Translations under genes and position numbers: made by a program
Shown: in pieces, positions 16,539 to 24,605 of the stretch
Layout: each line of letters starts with the position of its first letter
Numbering within the stretch: the first letter of the stretch is position 1
The notes under the pieces: model-generated
What the model was told of the DNA's origin: nothing
Seen by the model: the letters and a program-made list of their open reading frames with translations, nothing else
Databases searched by the model: none
NCBI RefSeq assembly: GCF_029892565.1
Contig: NZ_JARXVH010000027.1
Location: 1-64,000, forward strand
From: Streptomyces pseudovenezuelae
GTDB taxonomy: Bacteria; Actinomycetota; Actinomycetes; Streptomycetales; Streptomycetaceae
Reading direction: 5' to 3'
DNA length: 64,000 bases

Positions 16539-17786
16539 ATGGAGCAGTACGAGCCCGAACGCCTCTCCCCGGCCCAGGTGGCCGCCATGCGGCGCAGCTT
16601 CCGCAATGGGAGGGCCGCCCTCACCCGCCGTTCGCTGCTGCGCGCCTCCGCGGGCGGCGCACTCGCGCTCGGCGGCGTCGGGGCACTGAGCGCCTGCGGG
16701 ATCCCCGCGGCCGGCAAGACCCAGGGCGGCGTGTCCGCCGACGACCACTCGGCCACGGAGAAGACCGTCAACTTCTCCAACTGGACCGAGTACATCGACG
16801 TGGACGACAGCGGAAAGCACCACCCGACGCTGGACGCGTTCCGCGAACGAACCGGCATCACGGTCAAGTACACCGAGGACATCAACGACAACAACGAGTT
16901 CTTCGGCAAGATCAAGCCGCAGCTCGCCGCCGGCCAGGACACCGGCCGCGACATCATCGTCCTCACCGACTGGCTGGCCGCCCGCCTGATCCGCCTGGGC
17001 TGGGTCCAGAAACTGGACCCGTCCCACATGCCGCACGCCTACGCCAACCTGTCGGCCCAGTTCCGCAACCCGGACTGGGACCCCGGCCGCGCCTACTCCT
17101 ACGTATGGCAGGGCATCTCGACCGTCATTGCCTACAACAAGAAGGCGCTCGACGGCGTCGAGGTGAAGTCGGTCTCCGACCTGCTCGACAACCCCAAGCT
17201 CAAGGGCCGGGTCGGCTTCCTGTCGGAGATGCGCGACAGCATCGGCATGACGCTGCTCGACATGGGCAAGGACCCGGCGAAGTTCACCGACGACGACTTC
17301 GACGCGGTGGTCGCCCGCATCCAGAAGGCCGTCGACAAGGGCCAGATCCGCCGCTTCACGGGCAACGACTACACGTCCGACCTCACCAAGGGCGACTTCG
17401 CGGCCTGTATCGCCTGGGCCGGCGACGTCGTCCAGCTCAAGGCGGACAGCCCGGACGTCGACTTCGTCATCCCGGACAGCGGCTACATGACGTCGACCGA
17501 CAACATGCTGATCCCCAACAAGGCGCGCCACAAGACGAACGCCGAGCGGCTCATGGACTTCTACTACGAGCCCGAGCCGGCCGCCGCCCTCGCCGCCTAC
17601 ATCAACTACGTGACGCCCGTCGACGGCGTGAAGCCCTATCTGGCGAAGATCGACAAGTCGGCGGCCGAGAACCCGCTGATCATTCCCGACCAGGCCATGG
17701 CCGCCAGGTCCCATGCCTTCCGCTCGCTGAGCGCGAAGGAAGAGACGGCCTACGAAGAGAAGTTCGCGAAGCTCACAGGGGCGTGA
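16539..17786 (+). CDS. Polyamine ABC transporter substrate-binding lipoprotein (PotD/PotF-like)
   Basis: A 415-residue periplasmic-binding-type protein. The N-terminus carries a twin-arginine lipoprotein signal: RRSLLRASAGG, then a hydrophobic core and LSAC at about residue 50. The mature part reads like PotD/PotF: NFSNWTEYID, FRERTGITVKYTEDINDNNEFF, and the late VTPVDGVKPYL. It would capture putrescine or spermidine outside the membrane and hand it to the two permeases. It is 84 bases downstream of the aldehyde dehydrogenase and directly precedes the ATPase gene, so it is one unit with them. Confidence 0.9.
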   Translation: MEQYEPERLSPAQVAAMRRSFRNGRAALTRRSLLRASAGGALALGGVGALSACGIPAAGKTQGGVSADDHSATEKTVNFSNWTEYIDVDDSGKHHPTLDAFRERTGITVKYTEDINDNNEFFGKIKPQLAAGQDTGRDIIVLTDWLAARLIRLGWVQKLDPSHMPHAYANLSAQFRNPDWDPGRAYSYVWQGISTVIAYNKKALDGVEVKSVSDLLDNPKLKGRVGFLSEMRDSIGMTLLDMGKDPAKFTDDDFDAVVARIQKAVDKGQIRRFTGNDYTSDLTKGDFAACIAWAGDVVQLKADSPDVDFVIPDSGYMTSTDNMLIPNKARHKTNAERLMDFYYEPEPAAALAAYINYVTPVDGVKPYLAKIDKSAAENPLIIPDQAMAARSHAFRSLSAKEETAYEEKFAKLTGA

Positions 17787-17791
17787 CGACC

Positions 17792-18943
17792 ATGAACACC
17801 ACGGACAACAGCGGCGACGTCCGCCTCTCCGGAATCAGCAAGACCTACGGCGCCTTCACCGCCGTACACCCACTGGACCTGACCGTGCCGCAGGGCTCCT
17901 TCTTCGCCCTGCTCGGCGCGTCCGGCTGCGGCAAGACCACCACCCTGCGGATGATCGCGGGCCTGGAGGAGCCGAGCGGCGGGACCGTGTTCCTGGGCGA
18001 CCAGGAGGTGACCCATCTGCCGCCCTACAAGCGGCCGGTGAACACCGTCTTCCAGTCCTACGCCCTCTTCCCGCACCTCGACATCTTCGAGAACGTCGCC
18101 TTCGGCCTGCGCCGGCGCGGCATCAAGTCGGTGAAGAAGCAGGTCGTGGACATGCTCGACCTGGTGCAACTGGGCGAGCAGGCGCGCAAGAAGCCGCACC
18201 AGCTCTCCGGCGGCCAGCAGCAGCGCGTCGCGGTGGCCCGCGCGCTGATCAACACCCCGAAGGTGCTCCTGCTCGACGAGCCCCTCGGCGCCCTCGACCT
18301 GAAGCTGCGCCGCCAGATGCAGTTGGAGCTCAAGCGCATCCAGACCGAGGTCGGCATCACCTTCGTGCACGTCACGCACGACCAGGAGGAGGCCATGACC
18401 ATGGCCGACACGGTCGCCGTGATGAACGCGGGCCGCGTCGAGCAGCTCGGCTCGCCGACCGACCTCTACGAGAACCCCAACACCACGTTCGTCGCCAACT
18501 TCCTCGGCACCTCCAACCTGATCGAGGCCGAGGTCGACACCAAGAGCGGCGACGACATCGTCCTCAAGGCGGGCGGCGGCAAGCTGGTCCTGCCCGAGGC
18601 GCGCTGTTCGGCGCCGACCACGACCGGCGGCAAGGTGCTGGTCGGCGTGCGCCCCGAGAAGATCTCCCTCACGCACGCGGACGACGCGGGCGAGATTCCC
18701 GAGGGCCGCAACCGCATCACCGGCAAGATCGCCGACTCCAGCTTCATCGGCGTCTCCACGCAGTACGTCATCGACTGCCCGGTCTGTCCCGAGTTCGAGG
18801 TCTACGCCCAGAACATCGACCGCGACGCCCGCCTCGTGCCCGGCGCCGAGGTCGTCCTGCACTGGAACCCGGCCCACACCTTCGGCCTCGACGCGGCGCA
18901 GGACATCGACGCCGGCGTCGACATCGAGGAGGAGGCCGCCTGA
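17792..18943 (+). CDS. Polyamine ABC transporter ATPase (PotA-like)
   Basis: A 383-residue ABC ATPase. Walker A is GASGCGKTT (about residue 43), the Q-loop is near VNTVFQSYALFPHL, the signature is LSGGQQQRVAVARAL, Walker B is VLLLDEPLGALD, and the switch His is in HVTHDQEEAM. A C-terminal TOBE-like regulatory domain follows (GVRPEKISL). It would energise putrescine/spermidine uptake with the two adjacent permeases. ATG 17792 was chosen; a GTG at 17783 overlapping the previous stop is also in frame but has no spaced ribosome site. The stop overlaps the next ATG by one base. Confidence 0.93.
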   Translation: MNTTDNSGDVRLSGISKTYGAFTAVHPLDLTVPQGSFFALLGASGCGKTTTLRMIAGLEEPSGGTVFLGDQEVTHLPPYKRPVNTVFQSYALFPHLDIFENVAFGLRRRGIKSVKKQVVDMLDLVQLGEQARKKPHQLSGGQQQRVAVARALINTPKVLLLDEPLGALDLKLRRQMQLELKRIQTEVGITFVHVTHDQEEAMTMADTVAVMNAGRVEQLGSPTDLYENPNTTFVANFLGTSNLIEAEVDTKSGDDIVLKAGGGKLVLPEARCSAPTTTGGKVLVGVRPEKISLTHADDAGEIPEGRNRITGKIADSSFIGVSTQYVIDCPVCPEFEVYAQNIDRDARLVPGAEVVLHWNPAHTFGLDAAQDIDAGVDIEEEAA

Positions 18944-19866
18944 TGGCCACAGCCACCGAGGCGCCACCCCTGGCGCCGGCCCCCGACAAGAAGCCACCGC
19001 GCAAACGGGGCCGCTGGACGCCGTACTGGCTCCTGCTGCCCGGTCTGCTCTGGCTGGTGGTCTTCTTCGCGCTGCCGATGATCTACCAGGCCTCCACCTC
19101 CGTGCAGACGGGCTCCCTGGAGGACGGATACAAGGTCACCTGGCACTTCGCGACCTACTGGGACGCGCTGAGCGAGTACTGGCCGCAGTTCCTGCGCTCG
19201 GTCCTCTACGCCGCCGCCGCGACCGTGCTGTGTCTGCTGCTGGGTTACCCGCTGGCGTATCTGATCGCCTTCCGCGCGGGCCGCTGGCGGAACCTGATCA
19301 TGATCCTGGTGATCGCGCCCTTCTTCACCAGCTTCCTGATCCGCACGCTCGCGTGGAAGACGATCCTCGCGGACAGCGGCCCGGTCGTCGGCGCCCTCAA
19401 CGCGCTGCACGTCCTGGACGTCACCAGCTGGCTCGGCTGGACCTCCGGCGACCGCGTGCTGGCCACACCACTCGCGGTGGTCTGCGGACTGACGTACAAC
19501 TTCCTGCCGTTCATGGTGCTGCCGCTCTACACCTCGCTTGAGCGCATCGACGGGCGGCTGCACGAGGCGGCGGGCGATCTGTACGCGAAGCCCTTCACGA
19601 CCTTCCGCAAGGTCACCTTCCCGCTGTCGATGCCGGGCGTGGTCTCCGGGACGCTGCTGACCTTCATCCCGGCGGCCGGCGACTACGTGAACGCCGAACT
19701 CCTCGGCTCCACCGACACCCGCATGATCGGAAACGTCATCCAGACGCAGTTCCTGAGAATTCTTGACTATCCGACGGCGGCTGCCCTTTCCTTCATTCTG
19801 ATGGCCGCGATTCTCCTCATGGTCACCATCTACATCCGCAGGTCGGGGACGGAGGATCTGGTCTGA
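18943..19866 (+). CDS. Polyamine ABC transporter permease (PotB-like)
   Basis: A 307-residue inner-membrane permease with about six hydrophobic segments and the family EAA-type loop (HEAAGDLYAKPFTTFRKVTFPLSMPG) that docks to the ATPase. The N-terminus is Pro/Lys-rich and cytoplasmic. It matches PotB/PotH proteins, including FLIRTLAWKTIL and the late AAGDYVNAELLG. The start codon overlaps the ATPase stop (TGATG), and its own stop overlaps the next start in the same way, so all three products are translationally coupled. It pairs with the next permease. Confidence 0.92.
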   Translation: MATATEAPPLAPAPDKKPPRKRGRWTPYWLLLPGLLWLVVFFALPMIYQASTSVQTGSLEDGYKVTWHFATYWDALSEYWPQFLRSVLYAAAATVLCLLLGYPLAYLIAFRAGRWRNLIMILVIAPFFTSFLIRTLAWKTILADSGPVVGALNALHVLDVTSWLGWTSGDRVLATPLAVVCGLTYNFLPFMVLPLYTSLERIDGRLHEAAGDLYAKPFTTFRKVTFPLSMPGVVSGTLLTFIPAAGDYVNAELLGSTDTRMIGNVIQTQFLRILDYPTAAALSFILMAAILLMVTIYIRRSGTEDLV

Positions 19867-20666
19867 TGCCCGTCGTCACCTGGTTAAAGCGCCATCTCGT
19901 CGTCATCGGGGGACTTCTGACACTCGGCTATCTCCTGCTGCCGAACGTCGTCGTCACGGTGTTCTCCTTCAACAAACCGAAGGGGCGCTTCAACTACGAA
20001 TGGCAGCAGTTCTCCTTCGACGCCTGGAAAGACCCGTGCGGGGTCGCCGACATGTGCGGCTCGCTCTCGCTCAGCCTCCAGATCGCCTTCTGGGCGACCG
20101 TCGGCGCGACCGTTCTCGGCACGATGATCGCCTTCGCGCTGGTCCGCTACCGCTTCCGCGCGCGCGGCTCCGTGAACTCGCTGATCTTCCTGCCGATGGC
20201 GATGCCCGAGGTCGTCATGGCCGCCTCGCTGCTCACCCTGTTCCTCAACCTCGGTGCGCCGCTGGGCTTCTGGACGATCCTGATCGCGCACATCATGTTC
20301 TGCCTCAGCTTCGTCGTCGTCGCCGTCAAGGCGCGCGTGATGTCGATGGACCCGCGTCTGGAACAGGCCGCCCAGGACCTCTACGCCGGACCGGCGCAGA
20401 CCTTCCTGCGCGTCACCCTGCCCATCGCGGCCCCCGGAATCGCCGCGGGTGCGCTGCTTTCCTTCGCGCTCTCCTTCGACGATTTCATCATCACCAATTT
20501 CAACGCGGGCTCGACCGTCACCTTCCCCATGTTCGTCTGGGGTTCGGCACAGCGCGGAACACCCGTCCAGATCAATGTCATCGGTACGGCCATGTTCCTG
20601 GTCGCCGTACTGTTGGTCCTGTTCTCCATGGTTCTCGGAAATCGCCGCAACAGGCAAAAGGCGTAA
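19866..20666 (+). CDS. Polyamine ABC transporter permease (PotC-like) with a TTA codon
   Basis: A 266-residue permease of the PotC/PotI type, with six hydrophobic segments, PMAMPEVVMAASLL and the coupling loop EQAAQDLYAGPAQTFLRVTLPIAAPG. It forms the second half of the membrane channel for putrescine/spermidine. The seventh codon (19884-19886) is TTA for Leu. TTA is the rarest Streptomyces codon and needs the bldA tRNA, so translation of this subunit may be developmentally limited. I saw no other in-frame TTA in the operon. The start overlaps the PotB-like stop. Confidence 0.92.
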   Translation: MPVVTWLKRHLVVIGGLLTLGYLLLPNVVVTVFSFNKPKGRFNYEWQQFSFDAWKDPCGVADMCGSLSLSLQIAFWATVGATVLGTMIAFALVRYRFRARGSVNSLIFLPMAMPEVVMAASLLTLFLNLGAPLGFWTILIAHIMFCLSFVVVAVKARVMSMDPRLEQAAQDLYAGPAQTFLRVTLPIAAPGIAAGALLSFALSFDDFIITNFNAGSTVTFPMFVWGSAQRGTPVQINVIGTAMFLVAVLLVLFSMVLGNRRNRQKA

Positions 20667-20695
20667 GCGCAAAGCCCTTGTAGGGAGTTGAAATC

Positions 20696-22114
20696 ATGGC
20701 CCCAAGCGCCATGAGCAGTTGGACGAAGTCACTCTCCGACGCACAGCCGGTCCCGTACTGGCTCGAAGATCCCGGCAAGCCCCACCCCGAGCCCGCGCTC
20801 ACCGGCGCCGAGACCTGCGATCTGCTGGTCGTCGGCGGCGGTTACAGCGGACTGTGGACCGCGCTCATCGCCAAGGAGCGCGACCCGCGACGGGATGTCG
20901 TCCTGCTGGAAGGCCGCGAGGTGGGCTGGGCCGCCTCCGGCCGCAACGGCGGCTTCTGCGCCGCCTCCCTCACCCACGGCCTGCCCAACGGCCTCGCCCG
21001 CTGGCCCGAGGAGATCCACAAGCTGGAGGAGCTGGGCGCCCGCAACCTCGACGAGATCGAGGCCGCGGTCGCCCGGCACGGCATCGACTGCGACTTCGAG
21101 CGCACCGGCGAGATCGACGTAGCGACCGAGCCGTACCAGGCGGCCGAACTGCGCGACTGGTACGAGGAGATGGACCGCGCCGGCCTCGCCGAGGGCGTCG
21201 AGTTCCTGGACGCCGAAGCGGTACGGCAACAAGTCGACTCACCGACCTTCCAGGCCGGCCTGTGGGACCGCGGGGGCGTGGCCATGCTGCACCCCGCCAA
21301 GCTCGCCTGGGGCCTGAAGCAGGCCTGCGTCCGACTCGGCGTCCGCGTCTACGAGCACACTCCCGCCCTGGCCCTGAAGCCGGTCGGCGCCGGCATGGCC
21401 GTACGCACCCCCTACGGCTCGGTCCGCGCCCGCAAGGTCGCGCTCGGCACCAACATCTTCCCCAACCTGGTCAAGCGCGTGCGGGCGTACACCGTCCCGG
21501 TCTACGACTACGCGCTGATGACCGAACCGCTGAGCGACGACCACCTCGCGTCGATCGGCTGGAAGAACCGCCAGGGACTCGGCGACAGCGCCAACCAGTT
21601 CCACTACTTCCGGCTGTCGGCCGACAACCGGATCCTGTGGGGCGGCTACGACGCGATCTACCCGTACGGCGGCCGGGTGCGCCGTGAGTACGACGACCGC
21701 CCGGAGACGTACGCGAAGCTCGCGGGGCATTTCTTCGACTGCTTCCCGCAGTTGGAGGGCGTCCGCTTCACGCACGCGTGGGGCGGCGCGATCGACACCT
21801 GCTCGCGCTTCTCGGCGTTCTTCGGCACCGCGCACCGGGGGAACGTGGCGTACGCGGCCGGGTACACGGGCCTCGGCGTCGGCGCCACCCGCTTCGGGGC
21901 CGACGTGATGCTGGACCTGCTGGACGGCGAGGACACCGAGCGCACCCGCCTGGAGATGGTCCGCAAGAAGCCGCTGCCCTTCCCGCCGGAGCCGTTCGCC
22001 TGGACCGGCATCGCCCTCACCAAGTGGTCGCTGGCCCGCGCGGACACGCACAACGGGCGGCGCAACCTGTGGCTGCGGACCATGGACCGGTTGGGCCTGG
22101 GCTTCGACAGCTGA
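20696..22114 (+). CDS. FAD-dependent amine oxidoreductase, gamma-glutamylputrescine oxidase-like
   Basis: A 472-residue flavoprotein of the DAO family. The dinucleotide-binding motif GGGYSGLWTA lies at about residues 45-54, followed by the acidic residue in LLEGREVGWAASGRNGGF, and a C-terminal FAD-contact region around AAGYTGLGVGATRFGADVML. PuuB-type enzymes oxidise gamma-glutamylputrescine to the aldehyde that the dehydrogenase at 14917 could then use. A gamma-glutamylpolyamine synthetase (GlnA3 type) would be needed and is not in this window. ATG 20696 has AGGGAG upstream. It is the last gene of the polyamine run, 29 bases after the permease. Confidence 0.88.
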   Translation: MAPSAMSSWTKSLSDAQPVPYWLEDPGKPHPEPALTGAETCDLLVVGGGYSGLWTALIAKERDPRRDVVLLEGREVGWAASGRNGGFCAASLTHGLPNGLARWPEEIHKLEELGARNLDEIEAAVARHGIDCDFERTGEIDVATEPYQAAELRDWYEEMDRAGLAEGVEFLDAEAVRQQVDSPTFQAGLWDRGGVAMLHPAKLAWGLKQACVRLGVRVYEHTPALALKPVGAGMAVRTPYGSVRARKVALGTNIFPNLVKRVRAYTVPVYDYALMTEPLSDDHLASIGWKNRQGLGDSANQFHYFRLSADNRILWGGYDAIYPYGGRVRREYDDRPETYAKLAGHFFDCFPQLEGVRFTHAWGGAIDTCSRFSAFFGTAHRGNVAYAAGYTGLGVGATRFGADVMLDLLDGEDTERTRLEMVRKKPLPFPPEPFAWTGIALTKWSLARADTHNGRRNLWLRTMDRLGLGFDS

Positions 22115-22181
22115 ACGCGGCGTTCGCGGGTGTGATCCGGTTCACTCCAACGGGGTGTCGGAACCCGCGTAATGCTCCCCG

Positions 22182-22239
22182 GACGACCTCCCTCTCTCTC
22201 GTGACGCGACCAGCGTCCACGACACAGAGGGAGGTCGTC
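22182..22239 (+). promoter_or_regulatory. Long hairpin that would bury the ribosome site of the next gene
   Basis: GACGACCTCCCTCT (22182-22195) pairs perfectly with 22226-22239. Inside it TCGTGACG (22199-22206) pairs with 22214-22222 apart from one bulged base, leaving a 7-nt loop. The right arm contains the AGGGAGG ribosome site of the gene starting at 22242. As RNA this would block translation until opened by a protein, ligand or another RNA; as DNA it could be an operator. It is too close to the ATG to be a simple terminator of the upstream gene. Confidence 0.65.
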
Positions 22240-22241
22240 TC

Positions 22242-22694
22242 ATGACTGGGGCGAAGACGGCGGTCGACTGGCTGGCATCGGTGGCACCCGATCCCGAGGC
22301 ATGCCGCTGGGAATGGGAACGCAATCCGCTGGGGGTGGCCCTGCTGCCCGCCGGCAAGGCGTGGGACGTGCTGATCCTGCCGGGCGAACTCGGCTATCCC
22401 ACGCTCGACGTGCTCACCCGGGTGCTGGACCAACCCGGGCCGGTGCTCGTCGACTTCGGCGACAACCGGATGGGCTTCTTCGTGCCGCCCGGCACGGCCG
22501 CCCGCTGGCTCGGCACCGGCATCCGCACGGCGGGCGCCGGCACCTGGATCGTCGTGCCGTACCCGGGCCGCGCCACCGGCGGGGTCCGCTGGCTGGTCCC
22601 ACCGGACGGCTCCGGCACCCTCACCGACCCGGCGCTGCTCGAACTGGCCATGCACGAGGCGGCGGCCGGACTGGCCACCGACGACAACGGGTGA
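22242..22694 (+). CDS. Uncharacterised Streptomyces protein, possibly PrimPol-N-like
   Basis: A 150-residue soluble protein I cannot assign to a function. The text (VDWLASVAPDPEACRWEWERN, VLVDFGDNRMGFFVPPGTAARWLGTG, GTWIVVPYPGR, VRWLVPPDGSGTLTDPALLELAMHEAA) resembles a family common in Streptomyces genomes. The GFFVPPGTA segment recalls the N-terminal part of bifunctional primase/polymerase domains, but the catalytic acidic pair is not evident, so this is only a suggestion. The ATG at 22242 has AGGGAGG seven bases upstream, within the right arm of a 14-bp inverted repeat. It has no co-transcribed neighbour. Confidence 0.75.
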   Translation: MTGAKTAVDWLASVAPDPEACRWEWERNPLGVALLPAGKAWDVLILPGELGYPTLDVLTRVLDQPGPVLVDFGDNRMGFFVPPGTAARWLGTGIRTAGAGTWIVVPYPGRATGGVRWLVPPDGSGTLTDPALLELAMHEAAAGLATDDNG

Positions 22695-22738
22695 GGCGGG
22701 TGACGGCGGGCGATGAGGACGGGTAGCGGCAGGAGGTC

Positions 22739-22767
22739 TTGACAACAGGATTGGTCTGGACCAAATT
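22739..22767 (+). promoter_or_regulatory. Chitinase promoter with DasR-type operator
   Basis: TTGACA (22739-22744) is a consensus -35; a weak -10 (CAAATT, about 22762) follows at 17 bases. Between them sits TTGGTCTGGACCAA (22751-22764), a palindrome apart from its centre, which matches the DasR-responsive element ACTGGTCTAGACCACT known in Streptomyces aminosugar and chitinase genes. Binding would block the promoter until N-acetylglucosamine-derived phosphosugars release DasR. Confidence 0.8.
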
Positions 22768-22811
22768 GAGCGCGCTCCACCCCTCCAATTCCCCCATGCC
22801 CGGAGGCACTT

Positions 22812-24605
22812 GTGGACCGCTTCAGACCCTTCCTCGCCCTGCTCACGGCCACCCTGCTGGCCGTGCCCGGTGTCACCGCGCTCTCGTCGGCCGCCCGTGC
22901 GGCCGACGCGGACCTGGCGAAGAACGGAGGCTTCGAGTCCGGCCTCGACAGCTGGACCTGTTCGGCCGCTACTACGGTGAACTCGCCCGTGCACAGCGGG
23001 AGTTCCGCGCTGCAGGCAACCCCGGCCGGCAGCGACTACGCCCAGTGTGCGCAGACGGTGACCGTCCAGCCGAACTCCCAGTACACGCTGAGCGGTTACG
23101 TCCGCGGCTCCTACGTCTACCTCGGCGCGAACGGCACCGGCACCACCGACGTCTCCACCTGGACCCAGTCCGCCCCCGACTGGCAGAAGCTCACCACCAC
23201 CTTCACCACCGGCGCCGCCACCACCAAGGTCACCCTCTACACCCACGGCTGGTACGGCACCGGCGCCTACTACGCCGACGACATCTCCCTCATCGGCCCC
23301 GGCGGCAGCGCCGGCCAGCCCCCCACCGCCCCGACCGGCCTGAAGACCGGCACGATCACCTCGTCCTCCGTCGCCCTGTCCTGGACGGCGGTCACCGGCG
23401 CGACCGGCTACGCGATCTACCGGGGCGGCACCAAGGTGCAGACGGCGACCGGCACTTCGGCCACCGTGACCGGCCTGACGGCGGCCACGGCGTACAGCTT
23501 CCAGGTCACCGCGAGCAACGACGCCGGCGAGTCCGCGAAGTCGGCGGCGGTCACCGCCACGACCAGTACGGGCTCCGGCGGCACCCCAGGTATGCCCACC
23601 CACGCCCTGGTCGGCTATCTCCACGCGAGCTTCGCCAACGGCGCCGGCTACACGCGCCTGGCCGACGTCCCCGACAGCTGGGACGTCATCGACCTGGCCT
23701 TCGGCGAGCCGACCTCCACCACCTCGGGCGACATCCGCTTCAACCGCTGCCCGGTGACGGAGTGCGCGAACGTCGAGTCGGACGCCGACTTCAAGGCGGC
23801 GATCAAGGCCAAGCAGGCGGCGGGCAAGAAGGTGCTGATCTCGATCGGCGGCGCCAACGGCCAGGTCCAACTGGCCACCACGGCGGCCAGAGACACCTTC
23901 GTGTCATCGGTCTCGAACATCATCGACACCTACGGCCTGGACGGCCTGGACATCGACTTCGAGGGCCACTCGCTGTCCCTGAACACGAACGACACGGACT
24001 TCAAGAACCCGACAACTCCCGTGATCGTCAACCTGATCTCGGCCCTGAAGACCCTGAAGGCCAAGTACGGCACCAAGTTCGTGCTGAGCATGGCGCCCGA
24101 GACCTTCTTCGTGCAGATGGGCTACCAGTTCTACGGCACCGGCAAGTTCGGCGGCCAGGACCCGCGCTGCGGCGCCTACCTTCCGGTCATCTACGCCCTG
24201 CGCGACGACCTCACCCTGCTCCACGTCCAGGACTACAACTCCGGCCCCATCATGGGTCTGGACAACCAGTACCACTCGATGGGCGGCGCCGACTTCCACA
24301 TCGCCATGACCGACATGCTGCTCACGGGCTTCCCGGTGGCCGGTGACGCGAACAACGTCTTCCCGGCCCTGCGCCCCGACCAGATAGCCATCGGCATGCC
24401 GGCGTCGACGAACGCGGGCAACGGCTACGTCTCCCCGTCCGAGGTCGACAAGTCCCTGGACTGCCTGACGAAGAGGACGAGCTGCGGTTCATACACCACC
24501 CACGGCACCTGGCCCGCCCTGCGCGGCCTGATGACCTGGTCGGTCAACTGGGACCGGTACTCGAACTGGGAGTTCCAGAAGAACTTCGACGCGTACTTCG
24601 GCTGA
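22812..24605 (+). CDS. Secreted family 18 chitinase with carbohydrate-binding and fibronectin III modules
   Basis: A 597-residue exported endo-chitinase. Order: signal peptide (about 1-33, ending ARA), a CBM of the jelly-roll type (about 36-165, NGGFESGLDSWTC to YADDISLIGPG), a fibronectin III module (about 170-255) and a GH18 barrel (about 260-597). The GH18 active-site motif DGLDIDFEG (about residue 380) holds the catalytic Glu. The substrate is chitin, consistent with the DasR-type operator in its promoter. GTG 22812 follows GGAGG with a suitable gap. The 3' end overlaps the convergent PAP2 gene by 62 bases. Confidence 0.93.
   Translation: MDRFRPFLALLTATLLAVPGVTALSSAARAADADLAKNGGFESGLDSWTCSAATTVNSPVHSGSSALQATPAGSDYAQCAQTVTVQPNSQYTLSGYVRGSYVYLGANGTGTTDVSTWTQSAPDWQKLTTTFTTGAATTKVTLYTHGWYGTGAYYADDISLIGPGGSAGQPPTAPTGLKTGTITSSSVALSWTAVTGATGYAIYRGGTKVQTATGTSATVTGLTAATAYSFQVTASNDAGESAKSAAVTATTSTGSGGTPGMPTHALVGYLHASFANGAGYTRLADVPDSWDVIDLAFGEPTSTTSGDIRFNRCPVTECANVESDADFKAAIKAKQAAGKKVLISIGGANGQVQLATTAARDTFVSSVSNIIDTYGLDGLDIDFEGHSLSLNTNDTDFKNPTTPVIVNLISALKTLKAKYGTKFVLSMAPETFFVQMGYQFYGTGKFGGQDPRCGAYLPVIYALRDDLTLLHVQDYNSGPIMGLDNQYHSMGGADFHIAMTDMLLTGFPVAGDANNVFPALRPDQIAIGMPASTNAGNGYVSPSEVDKSLDCLTKRTSCGSYTTHGTWPALRGLMTWSVNWDRYSNWEFQKNFDAYFG

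Noticed and set aside
16539..20666. Iron or sulfate ABC transporter
   Set aside because: The binding protein reads like PotD/PotF (NFSNWTEYID) and the operon includes a polyamine oxidase-like gene and an aminoaldehyde dehydrogenase.
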